Origin: Pseudomonadota bacterium | GTDB lineage: Bacteria; Pseudomonadota; Alphaproteobacteria; Acetobacterales; Acetobacteraceae | Direction of reading: 5' to 3' | Assembly: GCA_021801255.1 (NCBI GenBank) | Contig: JAJYYH010000027.1 | Coordinates: forward strand, 1-55,814 | DNA: 55,814 nucleotides | Made by a program: the position numbers and the translations under genes | Notes under the pieces: generated by a model | What the model was told of the DNA's origin: nothing | The model's input: only the letters and a program-made list of their open reading frames with translations | Database searches by the model: none | Shown here: in pieces, positions 8,901-15,842 of the stretch | Position numbering within the stretch: the first letter of the stretch is position 1 | Layout of the letters: every line of letters begins with the position of its first letter

Positions 8901-10379
8901 GACGGGATGCTCGCCAACCCCGACCCCACCGGCAGCATCACCATCAACAATTCCTATTTCTCCGACAACGGCTCGGGTACCGGCTATACCCATAATCTCT
9001 ATGTCAACGAGGTCGGCACCCTCACGATCAACGCCAGCACTTTTACCGATGCCCAGGTTGGCCACGAGATCAAGAGCCGCGCGCTCAACACCATCATCAC
9101 CAACAGCACCATCGCGGACGGGCCCAACGGCACGGCGAGCTACGCGATCGACCTGCCCAATGGCGGCAACGCCACCATCACCGGCAATCTCATCGAAAAG
9201 GGGCCGAATTCCCAGAACCCGACCCTGATCTCGGCCGGCGAGGAGGGCAATGTCTATGCCAATTCCGCGCTCACCATCAGCGGCAACACGCTGCTCAACG
9301 ATCTCTCCTCACCCTCCTCGCTGGCGCTGATGAACGACACGGGGGCAACCGCCGATTTGCAGAACAACCAGTTCTACGGTCTCACCCCGGCCGAACTCGT
9401 CAGCGGCCCGGCGGTGCTCTCGGGCAACACCGCGCTTGCCAGCGAGCCGGCGCTGCCCCCGCTCGCCCCGAGCGTCCAGGGCGCCAATGCCGCAACCGAG
9501 GTCAACACGGCGAGCACGACGCAAACCCTCACCACCTCCGGCAATCTGATCACCGCGAGCGGCAGCGCGGCGCTCAGCATCACTGATCAGGCGGGCGATA
9601 ACACCATTCTCGGCGGCGCCGGCGGTTTGACGCTGACCGCCAATGCCGGCGGCGATCAGATCGTGACCGCCGCTAACGCCGCCAATAGCATCACGCTGGC
9701 GGGATCGAGTGCGACGCTCGACAGTCTCGGCGCCGATACCGTCCTCGCCGCCGCTGGCGCCAACAACATCTTCGCCTCCGGCAATGCCCTCATCACCACG
9801 GAGGCGGGGTCCACCAACGCGATCACCCTCGCCGGCAATGCCTCGGTCAACAGCGGCGGAGCGGATACCATCGGAGCCGGCGCCGGAGCGGCGAGCGTCA
9901 CGGCCGGCGCCGGTTCGGTCTCGGTGGCCGGCGGGACGGGCGGGCTGACTTTCGTCGGCGGCAGCGGCAGTGCTACGGTTCAGGGCGGCAGCGGCGCGCT
10001 CAATGTCACGGCGGGCAGCGGCAATCTTACCCTGCAAGGAGGCACCGGCAATGACAGTCTCACCGCTGGCTCCGGCAACACCTTGTTCAATGCCGGCGGC
10101 GGCAGCGACAGCATCACCTTCGGCAGCGGCCAGACCACGGTGAACGCCGGCACTGGCGCCGAGAGCTTCACCTTCATCGATGGCCATGGCGGCGGCAGCG
10201 ATGTCATCAACGGCTGGCAATGGTCTTATGACTCGCTGCAATTCCAGAATTTCAACGGCAATGTGCTGCAAAGCGCCTCGATCACCGCGAATGGCGGGCT
10301 GGCGCTGACGCTCACTGACAACACCCGGTTCGTGATCATGACCAGCCCCATCCAATACGCCGCGCCACCGCCTGTTTGA
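5910..10379 (+). CDS. giant RTX/beta-helix extracellular protein with PcRGLX-like head
   Basis: This 1489-residue protein starts at an ATG preceded by AGAGG at a good distance. It has no N-terminal signal peptide. Residues 1 to about 690 are homologous to the divergent gene at 3582-5690 (RIFT-barrel-like start and alpha/alpha-toroid-like part). From about 710 there are Gly/Asp repeats of RTX-like character (GSDVLQGGDQGN, GPDTIIGGAGDN). From about 890 to 1170 there is a right-handed beta-helix (TVGPGQEYASLAQAA, SGDTIEIQAGTY). From about 1200 the repeats resume (GGTGNDSLTAGSG), ending in a conserved-looking tail with FIDGHGGGSDVING. Lack of a signal peptide plus C-terminal RTX-like repeats suggests type I secretion. 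No ABC exporter is in the window. Likely role: polysaccharide binding or cleavage at the surface or in biofilm matrix. Confidence 0.65.
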   Translation: MSGTSASMEQLPQISAVLTAPTVPQATSAGEIVGLNLQNTGATAAPSQYISFGEVFKDGAVPAGGQLVAIVNGQDVPVQMDVQTTYANGSVELATLTMLQPTLAANSTTGVMLALAPAGTSAGAPVGIAQEVAAANYDLSVNIAIQGGNSYTFNVANLLTQALANGSATYLKQGPDATEVQFQSDVTSSLRMAFNVTAYANGTFRTNVQFNNDLAMQASGGTLTYSASIAQGGQTVYQVSNLTQYQYEDWNQVVYTGAAAPTVNVQHDMSYLEQTGAIANYDLADGAPTAYVASEASQMASASWGTPLTTAGITQYMPMTGGRGDIGPTTEANTLWLISQNASAAQYALGQANAGSGIPWNFYNPQAGTWLNTAQYGSIWTASRGGSSGISTGLTQQVNQTNNGWAPDVAHQPDLFYDAYLLTGDQSYLNALNAQASYGITSFWPGTRDQAIGGNGNDNVIFGNQMRAAAWTLREIDEAAYANPTGSAEKAYFTQVMNDNWSWLVSQIPTWTTLEGQAHGYILDPFEYSAAFAPWQQDYFVSTATQAAEMGNQDALTYLKWATNFIAGSIFNLGHDSINYGINAFPNSATSAGQIYWDSATNSWAYAQPLQTWSAIEAAMQTSGSSNGTGWVQSEGDYGADRLQALAGIISTTGSPEAMQAYAWLAGSGAPYTSVASIQGQPQFDIVPRLPDGKLLNLSNFYTFDSTAPGIDQGAGTADQMIVEEGNANVTLQGGNGGMNILATFGSGSDVLQGGDQGNYIFAGPGPDTIIGGAGDNYLQASMVQGATVDSVAAPTTFVLNTALTAQDTIAGFNPSLDTIDLVTGGGATLSNQQIAAIISTATVDAAGDTVLQIGANHSVTLSGIAPSALSPAFFVENDPATVLTVGPGQEYASLAQAAAVVQSGDTIEIQAGTYTNDFATINGNVTIAGMGGTATFVATETPPNGKGILDVTGNITIDNLAFTGAAVPASLGGNGAGIRYEGGNLVLNADSFYGNQDGMLANPDPTGSITINNSYFSDNGSGTGYTHNLYVNEVGTLTINASTFTDAQVGHEIKSRALNTIITNSTIADGPNGTASYAIDLPNGGNATITGNLIEKGPNSQNPTLISAGEEGNVYANSALTISGNTLLNDLSSPSSLALMNDTGATADLQNNQFYGLTPAELVSGPAVLSGNTALASEPALPPLAPSVQGANAATEVNTASTTQTLTTSGNLITASGSAALSITDQAGDNTILGGAGGLTLTANAGGDQIVTAANAANSITLAGSSATLDSLGADTVLAAAGANNIFASGNALITTEAGSTNAITLAGNASVNSGGADTIGAGAGAASVTAGAGSVSVAGGTGGLTFVGGSGSATVQGGSGALNVTAGSGNLTLQGGTGNDSLTAGSGNTLFNAGGGSDSITFGSGQTTVNAGTGAESFTFIDGHGGGSDVINGWQWSYDSLQFQNFNGNVLQSASITANGGLALTLTDNTRFVIMTSPIQYAAPPPV
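7544..7730 (+). repeat. 187-bp inverted identical tract, copy in the RTX paralogue
   Basis: This is the partner of 3852-4038 in opposite orientation. It encodes the same residues in both proteins, from AAEMGNQDALTYLKW to the WAYA segment. Identity at silent sites as well as at protein level argues for recent gene conversion rather than selection alone. Confidence 0.85.
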
Positions 10380-10411
10380 GCGGCGAGCAAGGCGCCGGAC
10401 GCATACGACGC

Positions 10412-10439
10412 AAAAAGCCGGCGGGTTTTGCCCGCCGGC
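10412..10439 (-). terminator. Rho-independent terminator of PEP-CTERM gene 1
   Basis: A 9-bp perfect stem (GCCGGCGGG / CCCGCCGGC) with a 5-nt loop is followed, on the minus strand, by TTTTT. It lies about 55 bp beyond the stop of the minus-strand gene and also sits between two convergent genes. Confidence 0.75.
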
Positions 10440-10474
10440 CAATTTCGTCGTCGCACCAGCGGGGATCAGCCCGC

Positions 10475-10491
10475 TGTAAAGTTTTCCGACA
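10475..10491 (-). promoter_or_regulatory. orphan copy of the PEP-CTERM 17-bp motif
   Basis: On the minus strand this reads TGTCGGAAAACTTTACA, an exact match to TGTCGGAA-N3-TTTACA. Unlike the other copies it sits just past the stop codon of a PEP-CTERM gene, and no -24/-12 element is found 61-63 bp further on. It may be a relic or an additional binding site. Confidence 0.55.
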
Positions 10492-10492
10492 C

Positions 10493-11179
10493 TCAGGCCT
10501 TGTTGCGGCGGCGCCGGGCAAAGCCGAGGCCGATCAGGCCGCTGCCAAGCAGCGCAAGCGAGGCTGGCTCGGGGGTCGATGTGGGGGAAGAGTAGGTATA
10601 GGTGACCATCGCCATCACCTGGCCGCTATCCGTAACGGTTGTCGTTTCATTTCCACCGGAAAAGACGGAGCTGGTCGCGCCGGTATCGGTCGCTGTGGCG
10701 GTCCAAGACGAGCCGGTTTGAAAGAAGCTCAGATCGCTGGTGGTTGAGCCACTGTTCGTACCGGAGCCAGCCAGATTGTAGATCTGGCTCGAAGTGCCGG
10801 GAGCCAGGGTAAACGTTGGCGTGGTCTGGGTATTGACCGTAACCACAAGCGGTGTCGGAATCGTGTTTACCGAAAAATTCGCAGTATTTACCAACGAAAT
10901 GTGCCCGGTACCTGAACTCGTCGGGGAGGTGTTGGTGGCCTGCGCCGTGCCCTTAAGCGATTCCGTCAGCGAGACCATCACGGAATCGAGTGTGCCTAGA
11001 GCAGGATTAAAGCTGGGAACCGTGACGCTCGCGGACCAGTTGGTCGGCGTGAACGTGGTTGCGGAGGGATAGTAAACGGTCTCTGTCTCTGTCCCCGCCT
11101 GCGCGGCGCTGGCGCCGATCAGTAGGCCCGCCGTGGCAAAGCCCAGAATGGCGACGGTTGTCAGGAGTTTGGTTTTCAT
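10493..11179 (-). CDS. PEP-CTERM protein, choice-of-anchor E type
   Basis: This 228-residue exported protein has a signal peptide (MKTKLLTTVAILGFATAG ending ASAAQA). A Thr/Ser-rich beta domain follows, with LGTLDSVMVSLTESLKG near its start, the usual opening of choice-of-anchor E domains. It closes with a canonical PEP-CTERM tail: TPEPASLALLGSGLIG, a hydrophobic segment and RRRRNKA. Such tails are cut by exosortase, and the proteins are linked to exopolysaccharide and floc matrix. The start at 11179 is chosen for the signal peptide and an AGAGGA upstream. A sigma-54 element (11235-11250) and the 17-bp motif (11312-11328) lie upstream; a terminator follows. No exosortase is encoded in the window. 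Confidence 0.85.
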   Translation of the reverse strand: MKTKLLTTVAILGFATAGLLIGASAAQAGTETETVYYPSATTFTPTNWSASVTVPSFNPALGTLDSVMVSLTESLKGTAQATNTSPTSSGTGHISLVNTANFSVNTIPTPLVVTVNTQTTPTFTLAPGTSSQIYNLAGSGTNSGSTTSDLSFFQTGSSWTATATDTGATSSVFSGGNETTTVTDSGQVMAMVTYTYSSPTSTPEPASLALLGSGLIGLGFARRRRNKA

Positions 11180-11234
11180 GTTGCGGCGATCCTCTGTCGG
11201 ACGTGGAGCGGAAGATGAGATGCAGACCGACAAA

Positions 11235-11250
11235 AGCAGGAACCGTGCCA
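11235..11250 (-). promoter_or_regulatory. sigma-54 promoter of PEP-CTERM gene 1
   Basis: On the minus strand this reads TGGCACGGTTCCTGCT, matching TGGCAC-N5-TTGC with GG and GC exactly 12 bp apart. The expected start of transcription is near 11224, giving a leader of about 45 nt. The 17-bp motif lies 61 bp upstream, and an AACATAT-N8-ATATGTT inverted repeat (11259-11280) lies between them. Confidence 0.75.
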
Positions 11251-11311
11251 ATTGATAAAACATATATAATTCAATATGTTAAAGTCGCGCGTCAGGAACC
11301 TTGCGAAAAAA

Positions 11312-11328
11312 TGTAAAGAATTCCGACA
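11312..11328 (-). promoter_or_regulatory. 17-bp PEP-CTERM upstream motif
   Basis: On the minus strand this reads TGTCGGAATTCTTTACA. It lies 61 bp upstream of the -24/-12 element and 132 bp upstream of the start codon. Inferred role: upstream activating site for the sigma-54 activator of the PEP-CTERM regulon (PrsR-type). Confidence 0.7.
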
Positions 11329-11417
11329 ACCCTCGGCCCGCCGGAATCCGGGAATGCCGCAGGAAAGCGCCGGGTCCGCCGAAAATCGGGCCCGCCGAAA
11401 ATCGGGTTGGGGTTTCG

Positions 11418-12530
11418 CTAGGCGAAGCGGCGCGGATCGATGCGCGGCAGGATGGCGCCAGCCGCGCCTGGCGATTGGCCGAGCACGAGCGCCGCGACCA
11501 GGCGACCCGCGGCCGGGGCGGTCTGGATGCCATAGCCACCCTGGCCGACGCACCAGAAAAACCCCTCCGCCTGCGGGTCCCAGCCGAAAGCGAGGCTGCC
11601 GTCGGGGGCAAAGGTGCGTAGCCCCGCCCAGCTCCGCTCCACCCGCCGCACATCGATCGCCAGCGCTCGCTGCATGCGGTCGATGCCGATGGCGATGTCG
11701 ATCTCGTCGGGCTGAACGTCGTGCGGGTGGGTCGGGGTGGCGTCCGCCGGCGTCACCATGAGCCGGGAGCGCGCCTCGGGGCGGACATACCAGCTCTGCA
11801 CGACATCCTGCACCAGCGGCCAATCCGCGACGATATAGGGCGCGGGATCGATGATCGCCCCGGTGCGCCGTTTGGGTGTCAGGCCGAGGGGCGCAACGCC
11901 TGCGGATTTTGCCACCTCATCGCCCCAGGCGCCAGCGGCGTTGACCAGGACGGGGGCGGCGAAGCTGGCGCCATCCGCCGTCTCGACCTGCCACAGCCCC
12001 CGCGTGCGGACCATCGTGCGGGCGCGGGCGCTGAGTGCGAGCCGGCCACCCTGTCTCTGGAACTGGCGCAAGAATCCCTGATGAAGCGCCGCGACGTCGA
12101 TATCGAAAGCGTCGTCCTCGATCGCCGCGGCAACCGCATAATCCGGCCGCAGCGCCGGGACCGCGCGGGCGATCTCGTCGAGGCCGACTGGCCGCACCGC
12201 TTCCCCCTCGGCGAGCAGGCTCGCGAGATCGGCGCTTTGCTCGGGCGGTGCGAGAAACACCACGGGGCGGCGGCGGATCAGCGAGTGATCGACAAAGCCC
12301 GGCGGCGGTGTCTCGAAAAAGACCCGCGAGAGGCTGGTCAACATATGGACATCGGGCGGCCCATAATTCAGGATCCAGATCGCCGCCGAGCGCCCGGTGC
12401 TATGATAGCCGGCCGCTTCCTCGGCCTCCAGGAGCGCCACGCGGCGCCCCGCGGTTGCGAGTTCCGCCGCCGCACTCGCCCCGGCCATGCCGGCGCCGAT
12501 AACCAAGATGTCGAATTCCTGCGCGCTCAT
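11418..12530 (-). CDS. FAD-dependent oxidoreductase, D-arginine dehydrogenase-like
   Basis: This 370-residue protein is of the DAO fold. The N-terminal dinucleotide loop reads VIGAGMAGASAAAELA and is followed by EAEEAAGYHSTGRSAAIW. The YHSTGRSAA element is characteristic of DauA-type D-arginine/D-amino-acid dehydrogenases. The C-terminal FAD-contact segment is CVGQGGYGIQTAPAAGRL. Predicted reaction: oxidative deamination of a D-amino acid to a 2-oxo acid in the cytoplasm, with electrons passing to a quinone or artificial acceptor. The start at 12530 is chosen over an upstream in-frame codon because the Rossmann strand begins a few residues later and AGGA precedes it. It stands alone, so substrate specificity is uncertain. 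Confidence 0.75.
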   Translation of the reverse strand: MSAQEFDILVIGAGMAGASAAAELATAGRRVALLEAEEAAGYHSTGRSAAIWILNYGPPDVHMLTSLSRVFFETPPPGFVDHSLIRRRPVVFLAPPEQSADLASLLAEGEAVRPVGLDEIARAVPALRPDYAVAAAIEDDAFDIDVAALHQGFLRQFQRQGGRLALSARARTMVRTRGLWQVETADGASFAAPVLVNAAGAWGDEVAKSAGVAPLGLTPKRRTGAIIDPAPYIVADWPLVQDVVQSWYVRPEARSRLMVTPADATPTHPHDVQPDEIDIAIGIDRMQRALAIDVRRVERSWAGLRTFAPDGSLAFGWDPQAEGFFWCVGQGGYGIQTAPAAGRLVAALVLGQSPGAAGAILPRIDPRRFA

Positions 12531-12756
12531 GCCAGCAGCGTTCCTGGAATCGGAGATTTTGGCAAGAGGGCGCGGCCGCGCCACAACAAAACTGTCATCA
12601 AAATGACAAAAAACCATGCGCGGCCGGAGGCCGACACGCTGCTACAACCGTCCTCGCCGCCAGGGCAGCAAAAGCTCGGGACACGAGAGTGCAAAACCCG
12701 ATCGTGCATGTCCAGGGCGTTATGGTATCAAATTATCGTGTTGATCGGAGACCCAG

Positions 12757-13257
12757 ATGCGTCTTGCCCTTCTCGGCTGCATAGGCCTGATGACCGCCAC
12801 CACCGCCCTCGCCCAGCCGCTGCCGGGGCAGGCGTCACAGGCTCAGCATGGTCCGCAAGTGGCGGCAAATGGCGTGGTCCCCGCGACGGCCGCGCCGGTT
12901 GCCACCGGCAATCCCCTCGACATCCGCAGCCTGCGCGATCTCGCGAGCGCCTGCAGCATGCGCAACGACAATCCCTATTATGTCGCGGCAACCAGCCTTT
13001 GCGCGGGCTACGAGGCCGCGGTGCTCGATTTTCATCTGCTCGATACCCTGGGGCCGCGCCACAACAAGCGCAAAGTCTGCCTCCCGAGCCCGGCGCCTTC
13101 GCGCCGCCAGACGACAGCGGGCTTGGTATCCTGGGTGCAGAGCAATCCGCAATATCTCGACGAGCCAGCGGCCAGTGGCGTGCTGCGCTATTTTATCAAT
13201 AGCTATCCCTGCAACCGCAAAACTTTCCAGTGGTCGCCCCCGGGCCCCATGCAATGA
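12757..13257 (+). CDS. Rap1a/Tai-family secreted protein
   Basis: This 166-residue protein has a signal peptide (MRLALLGCIGLMTATTALAQ), a Pro/Ala/Gln-rich linker, and a C-terminal domain of about 110 residues. The domain has a four-cysteine pattern (ASACSM, SLCAGYEAAV, KVCLPSP, SYPCNRK) typical of the Rap1a/Tai immunity-protein fold (Ssp/Tae4 antagonists). It also has WVQSNPQYLDEPA, the conserved helix after the third Cys. GGAG precedes the start. No type VI secretion or Tae4 effector gene is nearby, so an immunity role cannot be assumed; many such proteins are orphan periplasmic proteins. Confidence 0.7.
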   Translation: MRLALLGCIGLMTATTALAQPLPGQASQAQHGPQVAANGVVPATAAPVATGNPLDIRSLRDLASACSMRNDNPYYVAATSLCAGYEAAVLDFHLLDTLGPRHNKRKVCLPSPAPSRRQTTAGLVSWVQSNPQYLDEPAASGVLRYFINSYPCNRKTFQWSPPGPMQ

Positions 13258-13336
13258 GGGTTGCGGCGCCGCGAGCCTGAAGGGTTCCGGCGCCGCCATT
13301 CGCTGTTCCGCCAAGGCTCATCTGCGCTTTATCTGC

Positions 13337-14032
13337 TCATCCCCCCAGGCCTGCCCCCCGGCCTACGCGGCGGCGGCGCACCAGGCCAAGTCCCACGATC
13401 CCGCTGCAGAGCAGGGCAAGCGAGGCGGGTTCGGGCACCGGATCCGTCTCGGTGGCCGAAAAACTGCCGGTCGCGCGGCCGTTGCTGGTGACGGTGAGCA
13501 CCGTCTCAAGCGCGTTGGCGCCGGGGAACACGGCGCTGGTCCCGGCATTGAAATACCCGGTCGTGCCGGACGACAGGGTCTCGCCGATCTGGCTGTAGGA
13601 GATGCCGTCATTGCCGCTGGCGAGGAATTCGCTGGAAGCCTGCAAGCCCGAGCCGCTGAACGTCCCGAACACGAGGTTTTGGGTGCTCGTTCCTGGCAGA
13701 TCAAGGCCGGTGCCGGTCAATTGCAGCGTCAGAAACCCGGCCGAGGACGCCATGACCGTCGGGGTAAAAATCATGCCCGGCAGGGTGACCGGCCCGGAAC
13801 CGCCGGCCTCGGTCGCGACGTCGCCGCTCAGGGAAAAACCGCCGATCGTGGCGTTATAACCATAGGTGGTAATGCCGTTGCGCGACGAAATCTCGGTCAA
13901 CGGCACGGAAACGTTCTCGCGGCCGAACAGGCCGAACGTCGTGCCGGTCAGGCTCAGGCTCGGCGCTGCCTGCGCGGCGGGAAAGGCGGCGAACGAGCTC
14001 AGGAGGGAGGCGGCCAGCAACCAACGTTTCAT
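13337..14032 (-). CDS. PEP-CTERM protein 2
   Basis: This 231-residue exported protein has a signal peptide (MKRWLLAASLLSSFAAFPAAQA). A beta-rich domain of about 170 residues follows, without recognised motifs and rich in Gly, Ser and Thr. The sorting tail is PVPEPASLALLCSGIVGLGL then RRRR. After the arginines there is an unusual extra tail of about nine residues (VGRGAGLGG). The start at 14032 is set by the signal peptide. A sigma-54 element (14156-14171) and the 17-bp motif (14234-14250, inside the 3' end of the next gene) lie upstream. Expected fate: exosortase processing and anchoring in the envelope or matrix. Confidence 0.8.
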   Translation of the reverse strand: MKRWLLAASLLSSFAAFPAAQAAPSLSLTGTTFGLFGRENVSVPLTEISSRNGITTYGYNATIGGFSLSGDVATEAGGSGPVTLPGMIFTPTVMASSAGFLTLQLTGTGLDLPGTSTQNLVFGTFSGSGLQASSEFLASGNDGISYSQIGETLSSGTTGYFNAGTSAVFPGANALETVLTVTSNGRATGSFSATETDPVPEPASLALLCSGIVGLGLVRRRRVGRGAGLGG

Positions 14033-14155
14033 GATCCGGCATCCTTTTGATGATAGAATCGAGAAAAATCCCAACCAACGTCGCCCATTGATGGGCGACG
14101 ACCGTGTCACCTGAAAACATAGATCATTAAGCCTTAACAATTTACTACCAAAGGA

Positions 14156-14171
14156 AGCAATTTTCCTGCCA
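14156..14171 (-). promoter_or_regulatory. sigma-54 promoter of PEP-CTERM gene 2
   Basis: On the minus strand this reads TGGCAGGAAAATTGCT, with GG and GC 12 bp apart. It is 62 bp downstream of the 17-bp motif. Transcription would start near 14145, giving a leader of about 110 nt. Confidence 0.7.
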
Positions 14172-14191
14172 CACAGCAAAAAATAGGTATT

Positions 14192-15361
14192 TCAAGGGTT
14201 TTCGCTACAGAAGGCGCGTGCTCTTCGCGGGTTTGTAAAATATTCCGACAGACGGCTCCAGCGCAGCCGCGTTGTCACCCCGAGCACCGAAAAGCCATGC
14301 GGCAAGGTGAGCCAGTGCAGCTGGCACTCTCCGCTCGCCAGGCTGGTTTTGTAGCGCGCCTCCCCGGCGAGAAAATCATAGCGTCGCACCCCCGCGGCGG
14401 CATACATTTCGATAGCGAGATGATGACAGGTCAACCCCGGCTTCTCATGGGCGCGCGCCGCCGCGAAATCGAAGCCGCCCTGATAGGCCAGCACCTCCTC
14501 CCGCCAAAGAAAATTGTAGAGATAGCCGATCGCCTCGCCGCCGGCGCGAACCATCAGCAGATCGATCTCGCCCCGATCAAATCCGCGCGCGATCAAGGCG
14601 TGGTGAAAGCGCGCAAAGAACTGGTTGGCGAAGGCGCCAGGCTTGCCGCGCGCCGCCCAGCCGCGCTGATGCAGCACCGCCAGGGCGTCGAGAAATTCGT
14701 GCGCCTGCGTCTTACTCGCCGCGCGCACGATGCTGAGCGGCCCACGTTCGGCATAGCGCCGCGCCGAGCGGCGCAGTTGATAGCGGGTATTGGCGCTGAG
14801 GCCGGCCAGGAACTCATGCCCCGGCGTGAGCGCGACAAACGGCGCTGGCCGCGTTTGACAAAGCGCCGCGCCGAGCCGGAGCACCGCCGCGCAATGCGCC
14901 GCATCCACCCCGCTCAGGACGAGATCGCGCCGCCGCCACCCTCGCGGGACCCCGATCGGCGCGCGGCGCGCTGCGGCCAAAGCGCGCGCCAGGATATTAT
15001 CCTCGCCCGCTCCTTCGCTGGCGCCATTTGTGCCTATCCCACGCGCCAGCAGCAGGCCGTTATGCTCGATGAAAACCGCATCGCATCGGCGATCGCCGCT
15101 TTCACCCAGCCACAGGGTCTCGCCGCCGAACCGGCGGGGTTTCCGATTGAACAGCGCCATCGCCAGCAGCCGCCCCTCTCGCCGGATCTCGAGCAGCACC
15201 GGATCGGTGAAACGGTCCTCGGCGAGGCAGCCCATCCAGGTCCAGCTCTGAAAGAACGACCCAGCCGCCCTACTCTCGAAATCCCGCCACGCTGCCCCCA
15301 GCGCCGCGAGATCGCTGACCGGCGCGAGCCGCACGACGCACCCATCTCCACCTTCGGCCAA
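14192..15361 (-). CDS. CelD/BcsL-type GNAT acyltransferase
   Basis: This protein of about 389 residues has the features of the CelD/BcsL (Acetyltransf_6) family. The N-terminal half has a FFQSWTWMGCLAE motif. The GNAT core includes ANTRYQLRRSARRYAERG and a long helix, then AIGYLYNFLWREEVLAYQGGF. Near the end is a YDFLAGEARYKTSLA segment, diagnostic of this family. Members act in cellulose or exopolysaccharide synthesis, or are related to FemAB-like proteins in PEP-CTERM/exosortase loci. Placement among PEP-CTERM genes fits an exopolysaccharide modification role. The start is uncertain: TTG at 15361 with a GAGG upstream, or an internal GTG nine codons later. Its 3' end contains the 17-bp regulatory motif of the next gene. 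Confidence 0.7.
   Translation of the reverse strand: MAEGGDGCVVRLAPVSDLAALGAAWRDFESRAAGSFFQSWTWMGCLAEDRFTDPVLLEIRREGRLLAMALFNRKPRRFGGETLWLGESGDRRCDAVFIEHNGLLLARGIGTNGASEGAGEDNILARALAAARRAPIGVPRGWRRRDLVLSGVDAAHCAAVLRLGAALCQTRPAPFVALTPGHEFLAGLSANTRYQLRRSARRYAERGPLSIVRAASKTQAHEFLDALAVLHQRGWAARGKPGAFANQFFARFHHALIARGFDRGEIDLLMVRAGGEAIGYLYNFLWREEVLAYQGGFDFAAARAHEKPGLTCHHLAIEMYAAAGVRRYDFLAGEARYKTSLASGECQLHWLTLPHGFSVLGVTTRLRWSRLSEYFTNPRRARAFCSENP
14234..14250 (-). promoter_or_regulatory. 17-bp PEP-CTERM upstream motif
   Basis: On the minus strand this reads TGTCGGAATATTTTACA, an exact match to the consensus. It lies within the final codons of the acyltransferase gene, 62 bp upstream of the sigma-54 element that serves PEP-CTERM gene 2. 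Confidence 0.7.
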
Positions 15362-15406
15362 ATCCCCCCCGTCCTCAGTTCACAACCCGACTATCACCGG
15401 AATATC

Positions 15407-15423
15407 TGTCGGAATGCTTTACA
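15407..15423 (+). promoter_or_regulatory. 17-bp PEP-CTERM upstream motif
   Basis: This reads TGTCGGAATGCTTTACA on the plus strand. It lies 63 bp before a TGGCAC element and 146 bp before the broken PEP-CTERM-type gene at 15570. Confidence 0.7.
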
Positions 15424-15486
15424 GTTTCTCCGCCCAGCCGGCGCCATGCCACCGCAAACTCATTAGTTTTCGCAATTTCTTAAAAA

Positions 15487-15502
15487 TGGCACAAAACCTA
15501 CG
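15487..15502 (+). promoter_or_regulatory. decayed sigma-54 promoter
   Basis: This reads TGGCACAAAACCTACG. The -24 block is perfect, but the -12 block has AC where the invariant GC is expected. The spacing to the 17-bp motif is preserved. The gene downstream is itself broken, so promoter decay is a consistent explanation. Confidence 0.5.
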
Positions 15503-15569
15503 TCCAAGGCATTCAAGTTTATGCACAAGCTTCCCTACGCCGCGCCGCCCCTTGTTTCGGAACCTGACG

Positions 15570-15842
15570 ATGAAGCAAGCCCTCCCGGACCTCAGCGCGC
15601 TCTGCGTCTGCGCTCTTGTGGCCACGAAGGCCACGGCCACGCTTTTCGCTTATACCGGCGATTTCGCTACGTTCACCGTGACAACCCCTGGCGCCTACGA
15701 CATTATCGCCTACGGCGCTCAAGGCGGCGGCAATGTCGCATGCGCCAACGACGGCGCCAACGCGCCGAAATAAGCGGGCTGTTCGTCCTTCCCGCTGGCG
15801 AAACGCTACGCATCGTGGCCAGCTCACGCAACCCGAGATCAG
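15570..15842 (+). pseudogene. frameshifted, truncated glycine-rich exported protein gene
   Basis: The frame opens with a signal-peptide-like MKQALPDLSALCVCALVA. It continues with the pattern FAYTGDFATFTVTTPGAYDI and AYGAQGGG, seen at the start of glycine-rich PEP-CTERM-type surface proteins. It stops after 67 codons. Directly after the stop another frame continues the same protein (ISGLFVLPAGETLRIVASS), so one frameshift is visible. The rest of the gene, including any sorting tail, is missing and is replaced by the convergent gene ending at 15839. The 17-bp motif and a damaged sigma-54 element lie upstream. Confidence 0.7.

Noticed and set aside
5913-10442. Long open frames (up to about 600 codons) antisense to the giant RTX-like gene
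   Set aside because: They lie opposite a clearly coding repeat gene with high third-position GC. They show no domain motifs and are mirror images of the sense repeats.
12757-13257. Type VI secretion immunity system
   Set aside because: A Rap1a/Tai-type fold alone does not show this. There is no Tae4/Ssp-like effector, Hcp, VgrG or other T6SS gene in the window.
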